The translations under genes were made by a program, and so were the position numbers. Under the pieces are notes generated by a model, which did no database searches, was not told the DNA's origin, and saw only the letters and a list, made by a program, of their open reading frames with translations. Source: an uncultured Gemmatimonadota bacterium (GTDB lineage: Bacteria > Gemmatimonadota > Gemmatimonadetes > Gemmatimonadales > Gemmatimonadaceae). Taken from it: a DNA stretch of 41,060 nt. Below are positions 1-7,678 of this stretch, in pieces (the first letter of the stretch is position 1; every line of letters starts with the position of its first letter). Where the stretch lies: positions 1 to 41,060 of the forward strand of contig CAMLIT010000025.1 of the NCBI GenBank assembly GCA_946480295.1. Direction: 5' to 3'.

Positions 1-704
1 AGCTCGTCGGCGCCTCGCCGATGCGCCAGCAGATCGCGCTGATCGTCGGCGTCGGCGCCGGGGCAGTGGTGATCCCGTGGGTGCTCAACCTGCTCGCACG
101 GGCGTACGGCTTCGCCGGCGCGGCGAACGTGGGGGTGCTGTCGCCGAACCCGCTCCCCGCGCCGCAGGCGACGCTCATCTCCGCGCTCGCCAAGGGCGTG
201 ATCGGCGGCAGCCTCAATTGGACGATGCTCGGCATCGGCGCCCTCGTCGGCGTCGGGCTCATCGTCCTCGACGCGGTGCTCGGCGCGCTCGGCAAGCTGC
301 GCATCCCGCCGCTCGCCGTCGGCATCGGCATCTACCTGCCGATGTCGGCGACGTTCGCCGTGATCATCGGCGCGGTCGTGTCGCACTGGTACGATCGGCG
401 CATCCGCTCGATGCCGGATCCGGAGCGGGCCGACCGCCTGGGCACGCTCGTCGCCTCGGGGCTGATCGTGGGGGAGAGCATCTGGGGGGTGATCAACGCG
501 GGGCTGATCGTCGGCCTCTCGAAGGAGGCGCCGATCGGGTTCGTGCCGGAGAGCTTCGCGCCCGCGCCGTGGCTCGGCGTGATCCTCTTCGTGGCGATCG
601 TCGTCTGGCTGTACCGGTGGATGCTGCGCCGATCGGCGGCGATGCCGGCGACCGCAGTGCCGACGGCCGTGACGACGGCGGAGCCGCCGGCGCGAACGAG
701 GTAG
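1..704 (+). CDS. OPT-family oligopeptide/metal-chelate transporter, C-terminal part
   Basis: The reading frame is open from base 3 at the window edge, so the true start lies upstream. The 234 visible residues are strongly hydrophobic, with about five membrane segments. They begin with LVGASPMRQQ, followed by LPAPQATLISALAKGVIGG, and later IPPLAVGIGIYLPMS and VSHWYDRR. These blocks are typical of the C-terminal half of OPT (oligopeptide transporter) family inner-membrane carriers, which import peptides or metal chelates. The last 25 residues are a polar Ala/Thr/Pro tail. Family assignment is from motif recognition; substrate cannot be told. An inverted repeat at 820-851 would end transcription from this side. 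Confidence 0.85.
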   Translation, partial: LVGASPMRQQIALIVGVGAGAVVIPWVLNLLARAYGFAGAANVGVLSPNPLPAPQATLISALAKGVIGGSLNWTMLGIGALVGVGLIVLDAVLGALGKLRIPPLAVGIGIYLPMSATFAVIIGAVVSHWYDRRIRSMPDPERADRLGTLVASGLIVGESIWGVINAGLIVGLSKEAPIGFVPESFAPAPWLGVILFVAIVVWLYRWMLRRSAAMPATAVPTAVTTAEPPARTR

Positions 705-819
705 CCCCGCCGCACACTCGCCGCGATGGAATTCCGATGACGACGCGCACAGCGTCCGCATCGAGACGTATCCGGCGGCGACGCCGAAGGCGGGGCGGAT
801 CCGCGATGGGATCCTGAAC

Positions 820-851
820 GGACGGACGGGGCGCTAGCGCCCCGTCGTCCG
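820..851. terminator. Bidirectional hairpin between convergent genes
   Basis: A perfect 22-base palindrome at 825-846 (arms gacggggcgct and agcgccccgtc) is extended by further pairing around one bulged base on each side. It covers the stop codon of the minus-strand lipoprotein gene and lies 120 bases after the OPT gene. No T-run follows, so it would be a strong-stem terminator rather than a classic intrinsic one. The 705-819 stretch holds no gene that I can support. Confidence 0.45.
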
Positions 852-1520
852 CCGGACCGGCGGCGAGTAGTCGGAATCCCCGACGTCGATCTCCTTCGAG
901 AGCGCCGCCCACGCCGTGCCCTCGGGGAGCGTCGCGCGGACCATCTTCACGACGGTGTTGAGCGCCTCGTCGTCGTCGAGCGGGATCGAGATCCCCTCGA
1001 CGTGCCGCCGGATGTTCGCGTACGAGAGCGGCGTCGGCGAGGCGAGCATGAGCAGGTAGCCGCCGGTGGCGGCGGCCAGGCTCGTATCGGGGAGGAAGCG
1101 CGGCATCGTGTCGCGCCGCGCCGCGGAATCACGCGCCGCGCGGCCGCCCTGACGCACGCTGCCGCGATCGCGCCGGTTCTCTCGCTGTCGCTGCGCCATC
1201 ACGCGGCGCAGGCTGTCCAGCGGCGGCGCGTGCGGGAAGTTCACCGCGACCTTCGTCGTGCCGCCGTTCAGGTGGTTGTAGGTCGCCGAATCGGTCGGAT
1301 AGATCAGCGTGGATCCGACGCCCGGCACGACGTAGAGCACGGCGACGTACGCGGGCTGGGTGAGCGCCACGGCGAGTGACTCCGGTCGCGTGCCTCCCTT
1401 GCCCAACACGGTGAAGCGCGGCTGGAGCGCGGAGTACTGGCCGTACTGCCGCGGCGCGGTGCCGCCGCACGCGGCGAGCGTGGCGAGAGCCGCCACGGAA
1501 AGCAGAGGTGCGAGTCGCAA
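834..1520 (-). CDS. Putative lipoprotein, DUF4384-like
   Basis: This encodes 228 residues if translation starts at the TTG at 1520, which has a GAGGG ribosome site five bases upstream and places a signal peptide right at the N-terminus. Residues 1-18 end in LATLAAC, a lipobox, so the product is probably a lipid-anchored envelope protein. The region around residues 45-85 (ALTQPAYVAVLYVVPGVG, then a short IYPTDS) resembles the beta-rich DUF4384 type of domain. An Arg/Asp-rich low-complexity stretch follows near residues 110-140. The upstream in-frame extension to 1589 lacks a signal peptide and was not used. Function is unknown. It is transcribed divergently from the metalloprotease gene. Confidence 0.7.
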   Translation of the reverse strand: MRLAPLLSVAALATLAACGGTAPRQYGQYSALQPRFTVLGKGGTRPESLAVALTQPAYVAVLYVVPGVGSTLIYPTDSATYNHLNGGTTKVAVNFPHAPPLDSLRRVMAQRQRENRRDRGSVRQGGRAARDSAARRDTMPRFLPDTSLAAATGGYLLMLASPTPLSYANIRRHVEGISIPLDDDEALNTVVKMVRATLPEGTAWAALSKEIDVGDSDYSPPVRRTTGR

Positions 1521-1639
1521 GGGACCCTCGGGAAAGTGGAGCACGAGCGGCCGATCAGCACGGCCCGCCGGGTGCACGTCCCGTTCCACCCGGCGACCTG
1601 CTGGTACCCGATCGCCGGCTCTCCGGTCCGGCGGCTGGG

Positions 1640-1668
1640 TTGCGCATTGACGCTCCGGGGGAGATAAT
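1640..1668 (+). promoter_or_regulatory. Sigma-70-like promoter of the metalloprotease gene
   Basis: TTGCGC at 1640-1645 and GATAAT at 1663-1668 are separated by exactly 17 bases. This gives a predicted transcript start near 1675 and a leader of about 34 bases before the ATG at 1709. It is one of the few good -35/-10 pairs in this GC-rich window. No strong Shine-Dalgarno is seen in the leader. Confidence 0.5.
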
Positions 1669-1708
1669 CGCGCCGGTTCCTCTCCTCAAGCTTTCCTCCC
1701 TCCGACAC

Positions 1709-4138
1709 ATGGCACTCTCCCGCAACGGGGCGCGTGGCGCGCTCGTGCTCGCGCTCACCCTCGCCCCCGCCGTCCCCTCCATGGCGCAGGTGAGCGCGCC
1801 GACGATCGCCTCCCGGACGTCGGGGCTGGTGAAGCGCGACGGCTTCATCCCTCTCTACCTCGACGCCCGGCAGGGGAAGCTGCTGCTGGAGATCCCGCGC
1901 GACTCGATGCGCGCACTATTCATGATCAGCCAGGCCACGGGGCTGGGCTCGAACCCGATCGGGATCGACCGCGGCTCGGGCGAGGGATCCGAGGTCATTC
2001 GCTTCGACCGCTCGGGCGACCGGGTGCTCGCGGTGCTGGAGAACTGGAAGTACCGCGGCGCCGCCGACAATCCCGCGCACCAGCGCACGGTCGCCGAGGC
2101 GTTCCCGCCGAGCACCATCGCCGCGCTCCCGCTCCTCGTCGAGGAGCACGGGCGCCTGCTCGTCGACGCGACGGACTTCGTGATGCGCGACTGGACCGAC
2201 GTCGCCGGCACGCTCGCCGCCGGCGGGCAGGGCGCCTATGCCGTGGCGCGCGACCGGTCGAGCATCGACGAGCCGCACACGAAGGCGTTCCCGGAGAACA
2301 CGGAGATCGACGTCGCGTTGACGTTCGTGAACGGCGGCCGACCGGGGCGGATCGTCGGCTCGATCGCGCCGGACGGGCACGCGATCACCCTGCGCCAGCA
2401 CCTCACCTTCCTCGCGCTCCCCGACGACGGATATCGCCCGCGCGTGCTCGATCCACGCGTCGGCTACTTCGGGATCTCCTTCAAGGACTACTCGCGGCCG
2501 ATCCAGGAGCCGCTCGAGGTGCGGTGGATCGAGCGGCACCGGCTGGAGCGCGTGAACCCGAACGACCCCCACTCGCCGATCCGGAACCCCATCGTCTACT
2601 ACGTCGACCGCGGGATCCCGGAGCCGATCCGCACGGCGACGCTGCAGGGGGTGAAGTGGTGGGAGGAGGCGTTCGACCGCGCGGGGCTGAAGGGCGGCTT
2701 CAAGGTGGAACTGCTCCCCGAGGGCGTGGACCCGATGGACGCGCGCTACAACGTGGTGCAGTGGGAGAACCGGAACGAGCGCGGGTGGTCGGTGGGTGGC
2801 GCGCTCGCCGATCCGCGCACCGGCGAGATCATCAAGGGGATGGCGCGGCTCGACTCGCATCGCGCGCGCACGGACTACAACCTGTACGCAGGGCTCATGG
2901 GCGCGGCGTCGTCGGCCGCGGACACGGCGTTCGTGCTCGCGCGCGTGCGGCAGGTGAGCGCGCACGAGGTGGGGCACACGCTCGGGCTCTCGCACAACTA
3001 CATCGCGTCGACGTACGACCGCGGGTCGGTGATGGACTACCCGCCGCCGCGCGTCACGGTGGACCGCGACGGCAACATCGACCTCTCGCAGGCGTACGCC
3101 AGCGGCCCGGGCCCGTACGACGTCTGGGCGATCCGGTGGGGATACGGGATCTTCCCCGCGGCGAGCGAGCAGGATTCGCTGCACGCCATCGTCGCCGAGG
3201 GGTTGAAGAAGGGATACCTGTATCTCTCCGACGCGGATGCGAGGCCGGAGTACGCGTCGGATCCACGCGTCAGCCTGTGGGACGACGCGGAGTCGCCGCT
3301 CGCGTTTCTCGAGCACGAGCGCGCCGCGCGGAGGATCGCGATCGAGCGCTTCGGCCTGCGCAACATCCGACCCGGCGAGCCGGTGTCGCTGCTCCAGGAG
3401 CGGTTCGCGCCGGTGTACTTCATGGACCGCTTCGCCATCAACGGCGTGTCGAAGGCGATCGGCGGGATGGAGTACAGCAACGCCGTGAGCGGGGACGCGC
3501 AGCAGGCGACGCGCCCGGTGCCGTACGCGGAGCAGGCGAGGGCGCTGGCGATGCTGCTGGCGGAGCTCCAGCCGTCGGCGCTGGCGATCCCGGATACGGT
3601 GCTCGCGCTCATGGTGCCCGGCGCCTCCATGGTGACGCCGAGCGTGGAGCTGTTCGGCAGCCGCACGCGCCCGGCGTTCGACGAGCTCGGCGCGGCGCGG
3701 ACGCTGTCGCAGATGATCGTCGATGCCATCCTCCAGCGCGACCGCGCGGCGCGGCTCGTCGCGCAGGCGACGCGCGGAACGGGGCCGCACCTCACGCTCG
3801 GCGCGACGATCGACGCGCTGGTGCGGGCGACCTGGCGGGCGCCGGTGCCGGCGAGCGCGAAGCTCGCGGCGCTCCAGCGGGTCACGCAGCGCGCCGTCGC
3901 CGACCGCCTCCTGCTCCTCGCCGCCGACAGCGCGGCGGCGCCGGAGGTGCGGGCGATGGCCACGCTGAAGCTCTCCCAGCTCCGTCCCGTGGCGGCCGCG
4001 CGGGCGAAGAGCGCGCCGTCGGACACCGAGCGCGCGAGCTGGCTCGCGATCGCCAGCGACTTCGGGCGCTGGCTCGATCGCGGCGAGCTGCCGGCGCTCA
4101 CCGCGGCGCTCCTGGCGCCACCGGGGGATCCGTTCTGA
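1709..4138 (+). CDS. Secreted zinc-dependent metalloprotease (DUF5117/DUF4953 type)
   Basis: The product has 809 residues, starting at the ATG at 1709, which opens directly into a signal peptide ending in PSMAQ. The N-terminal third matches the DUF5117 type (phrases such as VKRDGFIPLYLDARQGKLLLEIP). The catalytic centre is a metzincin-like zinc site, HEVGHTLGLSHN, with His419, Glu420, His423 and His429. It is followed by SVMDYPPPR, which fits a Met-turn. The C-terminal part is helical and alanine-rich. The protein probably acts in the periplasm, outer membrane or outside the cell as an endopeptidase; the substrate is unknown. An in-frame extension upstream of 1709 overlaps the divergent lipoprotein gene and lacks a signal peptide, so it was rejected. 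The gene stands alone between its promoter and the hairpin at 4164. Confidence 0.85.
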   Translation: MALSRNGARGALVLALTLAPAVPSMAQVSAPTIASRTSGLVKRDGFIPLYLDARQGKLLLEIPRDSMRALFMISQATGLGSNPIGIDRGSGEGSEVIRFDRSGDRVLAVLENWKYRGAADNPAHQRTVAEAFPPSTIAALPLLVEEHGRLLVDATDFVMRDWTDVAGTLAAGGQGAYAVARDRSSIDEPHTKAFPENTEIDVALTFVNGGRPGRIVGSIAPDGHAITLRQHLTFLALPDDGYRPRVLDPRVGYFGISFKDYSRPIQEPLEVRWIERHRLERVNPNDPHSPIRNPIVYYVDRGIPEPIRTATLQGVKWWEEAFDRAGLKGGFKVELLPEGVDPMDARYNVVQWENRNERGWSVGGALADPRTGEIIKGMARLDSHRARTDYNLYAGLMGAASSAADTAFVLARVRQVSAHEVGHTLGLSHNYIASTYDRGSVMDYPPPRVTVDRDGNIDLSQAYASGPGPYDVWAIRWGYGIFPAASEQDSLHAIVAEGLKKGYLYLSDADARPEYASDPRVSLWDDAESPLAFLEHERAARRIAIERFGLRNIRPGEPVSLLQERFAPVYFMDRFAINGVSKAIGGMEYSNAVSGDAQQATRPVPYAEQARALAMLLAELQPSALAIPDTVLALMVPGASMVTPSVELFGSRTRPAFDELGAARTLSQMIVDAILQRDRAARLVAQATRGTGPHLTLGATIDALVRATWRAPVPASAKLAALQRVTQRAVADRLLLLAADSAAAPEVRAMATLKLSQLRPVAAARAKSAPSDTERASWLAIASDFGRWLDRGELPALTAALLAPPGDPF

Positions 4139-4163
4139 GTCCAGGCGCGTCGTCCGGGTCAGA

Positions 4164-4202
4164 CGCGAACGCCCCCGCGGGATTCCCGCGGGGGCGTTCG
4201 CG
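4164..4202. terminator. Strong bidirectional terminator hairpin
   Basis: Two perfect 18-base arms (starting cgcgaacgcccccgc) flank a 3-base loop, att. It lies 25 bases after the metalloprotease stop and 60 bases after the end of the minor-pilin operon, which comes from the other strand. It is the most stable hairpin noticed in the window. Confidence 0.75.
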
Positions 4203-4262
4203 TACTGTCGTCAGGCAGTCAAGCGCGCGCGATGACCGGCGCCGCGCGCGGCGGCATCGGGG

Positions 4263-5429
4263 TCAGAACACCTCGACCCACGGTCGATTCTTCGCCGGCT
4301 GGCCGGCGCCGGAGCCCATGATCGCCGACTGCACGGCGCAGTTGGAGTAGTTGATGATGGCGTTCCCGAGCGCCGCGTTCTGCTCGAGGTCCACGTTCGC
4401 CGCCATCACGCCGCCGTAGAAGTGACCACCCGTACCCTGCGTGCGCAGGTGGCCGCGGACGATGACGGGGCCGTAGAAGGAGAAGCCGCCGTCCACGATC
4501 AGGTCGCCGTCCACGAGCAGGATCCCCTGGCCGGACACGCCGGTGATCGTCGTGCTGGCGGTCGCGCCCGTGAGATGGATGATCGGGAAGTAGCTCTCGC
4601 AGGGACCGGGCGTGATCGCGTTGCGGTTCACGTCGCCCCAGTTGGTGACGACGCTCGTGTTGCAGATGCCGTTGCTGGCGGACGGCGTGATGCTGCTGAA
4701 GGTCTGCCCGCCGGCGATCGTCAGCGTCGCCGCCTGGACGAGAGTGTTGTACGTCGCGTCGCCGTAGCCGAAGTAGGTGGTCGAGTCGGCGGCGGTCGAG
4801 GTGATCTTGATCTTCGGGTTGCCGGAGAGGCAGCGGTAGTCGGTACAGCCGGAGAAGCTGATGTTGGTCGTGTCGTTCGTCGCGACGCCCGGGAGCGTGG
4901 TGTCGAGCGGCGGGCACGCCCAGCCGGTCGGCGCCATGTCGTTGCCGTTGATGTTCGAGCTGCCACCGATCTGGATGGCGCCGCGCACGGTGAGCGCACC
5001 GAGGAACTTGAACATCGGCCAGGTGAGCTTGACGATCATGGACGTGCGGCGCCGCGCCCCGTTCATCGCCGTCTTGCCGGCGTAGGCCGTGGAGGTGAGC
5101 AGGAAGGCGTTCTTGTACAGCTTCGTGACGCGCACGGTGTCCGTCCACCCACGGGTGGCCATCGAGTCGAGCGGCCCCGGAGCCTTCGACAGGACCGTGC
5201 TGCCGATCGTGATGTTGTTGTAGCCGCCGCTGCTCCAGTTGGCGTAGACGGCATTGAGCCCGGTCTCGGCGGCGCGGAACGCGACCTCCTGCGTCGCCGT
5301 GTTCCGGCCGACGCGCGCGTCCTGGGTCACGGAGAAGAACACGCCGGCGAGCATCATGCCGACGAGGACGATCGCGCCGATGGCGATCGGGAGCGCGAAG
5401 CCGCGCCTGCTGCTGAGTTTCTCCAGCAT
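4263..5429 (-). CDS. PilX-like type IV pilus assembly protein
   Basis: This encodes 388 residues from the ATG at 5429, with a GAGGAG ribosome site seven bases upstream. The N-terminus, RRGFALPIAIGAIVLVGMML, is a prepilin-like leader and membrane helix. Like PilX proteins it lacks the glutamate at mature position 5 that is seen in the upstream minor pilins. A soluble domain follows. Near residues 300-360 come phrases such as GQGILLVDGDLIVDGG and GPVIVRGHL, suggesting a right-handed beta-helix-like fold found in many PilX-type proteins of this kind. It is the last gene of the four-gene minor-pilin operon. Role (inferred): initiation or priming of a type IV pilus or related pseudopilus. Confidence 0.75.
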   Translation of the reverse strand: MLEKLSSRRGFALPIAIGAIVLVGMMLAGVFFSVTQDARVGRNTATQEVAFRAAETGLNAVYANWSSGGYNNITIGSTVLSKAPGPLDSMATRGWTDTVRVTKLYKNAFLLTSTAYAGKTAMNGARRRTSMIVKLTWPMFKFLGALTVRGAIQIGGSSNINGNDMAPTGWACPPLDTTLPGVATNDTTNISFSGCTDYRCLSGNPKIKITSTAADSTTYFGYGDATYNTLVQAATLTIAGGQTFSSITPSASNGICNTSVVTNWGDVNRNAITPGPCESYFPIIHLTGATASTTITGVSGQGILLVDGDLIVDGGFSFYGPVIVRGHLRTQGTGGHFYGGVMAANVDLEQNAALGNAIINYSNCAVQSAIMGSGAGQPAKNRPWVEVF

Positions 5430-5449
5430 CGTAGTGCTCCTCGAGGGGA

Positions 5450-6391
5450 TCAGCGGTTGCGCAGCGCGACGATGAGTCGCACCGAATCGACGACCGTCTT
5501 CTTCTGCATCCCGGCGATGTTCACCGGCGAGCGTGTCTGGCCGCGGATGGTGATCTCGATGCGCGTGATGTTCGCCAGCGTCGTCGTCGCGGCGCCGGTC
5601 GCGTCGTAGTACTTGAACGTCAGCCCGCCCGTGCCGCTCGCGTTGTACGGCAGGAAGGGTCCGGCGATGGCCTGGATCGGCGTCGTCGCGCAATCGGGGG
5701 TGCAGTAGCCGAGATACCAGTTGGCGTCGGACGCCTGGTACAGGCTGTAGTGGGCGTGGCGGAAGAAGCGCACGGGCGCGCCCACCTTCACCGTCGACGC
5801 GAGGTTCGTCGCGAGGTCGAGGGCGTAGGAGTAGCTGCCCGCGTCGGAGACGGAGGTGAGGTTGCCGCTCCCCGTCGGGCAGGTGTTCGCGGCCGCGCTG
5901 ATCGCCTTGATCGAGTCGCCCTGCCACTTGTCGTCGACGACCTCGTTCGTCGTGTTCTCGTCGAGCACGATCAGCGAGTCGCCCTGGACGGGGGCGGTCA
6001 TCCAGTTGGTGAGGACGGCGCCGCTGGCGAGGGTGACGGGGGGGAGGACGATCTGCCCGCCGCCGCTGTTGATCGCGCAGACCACCGAGGACCCGAAGGT
6101 CTGGCGGAAATCGATCGAGCTGTCGGTGATGGCGACGATGTCGCTGCCCTTGGCCGAGACGCCGCGCAGGTCGGCGGTGATGGCGCCCGAGGCCTGGCGA
6201 AGCTGGGAGCGCATGTCGAGCAGGTCGCTCGTGCTGCGGAAGAAGCGCTGCTGCTTGGCGATGACGCGCGTCACCGTGCCGCCGACGATGGCGAGCAGCA
6301 CGATCACGATCATCAGCTCGGCGAGCGTGAAGCCGCGGCGCGAGCGCGAGCGCGAGTCGCGCGGCGCGCGAAAACGAGTGGTCACTGGCAT
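5450..6391 (-). CDS. PilW-like minor pilin
   Basis: The 313 residues start with MPVTT and are followed by SRRGFTLAELMIVIVLLAIV, a class III prepilin signal with cleavage after Gly and Glu at mature position 5. The protein is long for a pilin, with a soluble domain of about 270 residues containing several cysteines (for example YCTPDC), matching PilW-type minor pilins. The start codon overlaps the stop of the upstream pilV-like gene by ten bases, indicating translational coupling. It would be inserted in the inner membrane and processed by PilD. Confidence 0.8.
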   Translation of the reverse strand: MPVTTRFRAPRDSRSRSRRGFTLAELMIVIVLLAIVGGTVTRVIAKQQRFFRSTSDLLDMRSQLRQASGAITADLRGVSAKGSDIVAITDSSIDFRQTFGSSVVCAINSGGGQIVLPPVTLASGAVLTNWMTAPVQGDSLIVLDENTTNEVVDDKWQGDSIKAISAAANTCPTGSGNLTSVSDAGSYSYALDLATNLASTVKVGAPVRFFRHAHYSLYQASDANWYLGYCTPDCATTPIQAIAGPFLPYNASGTGGLTFKYYDATGAATTTLANITRIEITIRGQTRSPVNIAGMQKKTVVDSVRLIVALRNR

Positions 6392-6777
6392 GGCATCACC
6401 GTCACGAGGCCGAACTTCTTCGTCTTGCCGTAGCGGTCCTTGAACGACACGGTCTCGGCGACCGCGCGCGCGCTCGTGGCATAGGAGGCGACGGTCCACT
6501 TGTCGCTGTAGACCGGCGTGACGCTCGAGCTGCCGCTGGCGAAGTTCGAGCAGGCGGAGGTGGCGCGCAGCTTCTCGAGCCGCGATTGCGCGATCAGCGC
6601 GGCGGTCGACGTCTGCTGGGAGAGCTCCATCTGGCGGATGGTCGCGGCGGAGCCGCCGGCGAGGGCGAGCAGGCCGACGGTGATGATGATGATCGCGACG
6701 ACCAGCTCGACGATGGTGAAGCCGCGTCGGGCCCGAAGCCGCGGGGGCTCCGGGGCGCGCGAAGAGACGGACCTCAT
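6382..6777 (-). CDS. PilV-like minor pilin
   Basis: The 131 residues contain the prepilin motif RRGFTIVELVVAIIIITVGL, with the processing site after Gly near residue 19 and Glu at mature position 5. Length and the conserved phrase SRLEKLRA fit the PilV/GspI group of minor pilins. The start codon overlaps the stop of the upstream gspH/fimT-like gene by four bases (ATGA). The product is a likely component of the pilus tip or priming complex together with its neighbours. Confidence 0.8.
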   Translation of the reverse strand: MRSVSSRAPEPPRLRARRGFTIVELVVAIIIITVGLLALAGGSAATIRQMELSQQTSTAALIAQSRLEKLRATSACSNFASGSSSVTPVYSDKWTVASYATSARAVAETVSFKDRYGKTKKFGLVTVMPCQ

Positions 6778-7232
6778 GCGCCACACCTCCGCGCGATCAG
6801 GCCGAGCGGCGACACGCACAGCGAGTCGGTGGCGCTGTTGCGCTTGATGACGTAGACGTGGGCCTGGCGGTTGGCCGCGAAGCCACGGATGTCGAAGGGG
6901 ATGGAGTCGTCGGCGGTGCTGCCGTTGGCCGTGATGGTCACCTTCTGGGTGGTCCCGAGGGCGACGCTCCGGCGGATGGGGGTGAGGGTGCCGGAGGAAT
7001 CGACGACGACGCTCATGGTGCTGTTGGAGAGGCGGAACTGCGCGCGCTGGCCGCGGCGGATGGCGGCGGCGCGGGCGACGACGATGTAGGACGAGAGCTG
7101 CTGCTTCGCGGCGCGGACGCCGTTGCCGTCGGCGTACGAGGAGAGCCTCGGCAGGGCGATCGCCATGACGAGCCCCACGATCACGAAGACCGTGAGGAGC
7201 TCGATGAGCGTGAAGCCACGACGGAGGGACAT
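6774..7232 (-). CDS. GspH/FimT-type pseudopilin
   Basis: The 152 residues begin MSLRRGFTLIELLTVFVIVG, a very short class III leader (cleavage after Gly6, Glu at mature position 5). The rest matches the GspH/FimT beta domain, including the basic stretch VVARAAAIRRGQ that is common in this family. It is the first gene of the minor-pilin operon running on the minus strand to 4263. A TTGACC hexamer near 7384 on the minus strand could be a -35 element, but no convincing -10 was found. Confidence 0.85.
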   Translation of the reverse strand: MSLRRGFTLIELLTVFVIVGLVMAIALPRLSSYADGNGVRAAKQQLSSYIVVARAAAIRRGQRAQFRLSNSTMSVVVDSSGTLTPIRRSVALGTTQKVTITANGSTADDSIPFDIRGFAANRQAHVYVIKRNSATDSLCVSPLGLIARRCGA

Positions 7233-7280
7233 GGGAGGCAGGGCTGCGGGGACTACTGCGGAGGGCGGACGCGGATCGAC

Positions 7281-7347
7281 TGCGGACTGCGGACTGCGGA
7301 CGTACTGCGGACGGCGGACGGCGGACGGCGGAAGGCGGATTGCGGGG
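7281..7347. repeat. Heptanucleotide tandem repeat, TGCGGAC/GGCGGAC type
   Basis: Three tandem tgcggac units at 7281-7301 are followed, after four bases, by six more units in register (tgcggac, ggcggac twice, ggcggaa, ggcggat, tgcgggg). The period is exactly seven. It lies just upstream of the minor-pilin operon. Related 7-bp arrays occur at five other places in the window. Confidence 0.85.
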
Positions 7348-7444
7348 GGAGGGAAGGCACAATGGAGACCAGCGAGGCGGTCAACCGTAACACGGTGCCG
7401 GGCAACGACATGGGCTCCGACGCGCCGCGGGGCGGGCGGGTCGC

Positions 7445-7498
7445 GCTATGCAAGGAGTAGCGTGAGCTGCAAGAATCTGCATAGCAGGAGACTTGCAT
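7445..7498. repeat. Inverted repeats upstream of fadN
   Basis: GCTATGCA (7445-7452) is the reverse complement of TGCATAGC (7478-7485). ATGCAAG (7448-7454) is the reverse complement of CTTGCAT (7492-7498). These two overlapping pairings are mutually exclusive as hairpins. They lie about 180 bases before the fadN start. They may be an operator or a leader structure; no known regulator site was recognised. Confidence 0.35.
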
Positions 7499-7678
7499 CT
7501 ATGGCGCGGCGCGGGCCGGCCCGCGCGGGAGTCGTCGGACGGCCACGCCCGGGGGGCGCCCACTGTGCGCGCCCCGCGGGGCACGCTATCTAACGAGATC
7601 GACCCGAGGCATCGCACGACGCCGGGCGCCCTCCATGGCGCCGGCGCTCGACGACGGTTCCGAACGACCGGAGGACGC

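Larger units (their letters stand above)
7233..7678. other. Gene-free spacer between divergent operons
   Basis: This 446-base spacer holds no open frame that looks real. It carries a block of heptanucleotide repeats (7281-7347), inverted repeats built on TGCAAG/GCTATGCA (7445-7498), a 12-base palindrome gccccgcggggc near 7572 and the leader of fadN. Promoters for both divergent operons should lie here, but none could be pinned down by eye. Confidence 0.6.

Noticed and set aside
1916..3790. Long open frame on the minus strand opposite the metalloprotease gene
   Set aside because: Its product is Arg/His/Val-rich without any domain. The plus-strand frame has a signal peptide and a complete zinc site. 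Long antisense frames are expected at this G+C.
7281..7347. Possible CRISPR array
   Set aside because: Units are seven bases in direct contact, with no spacers.
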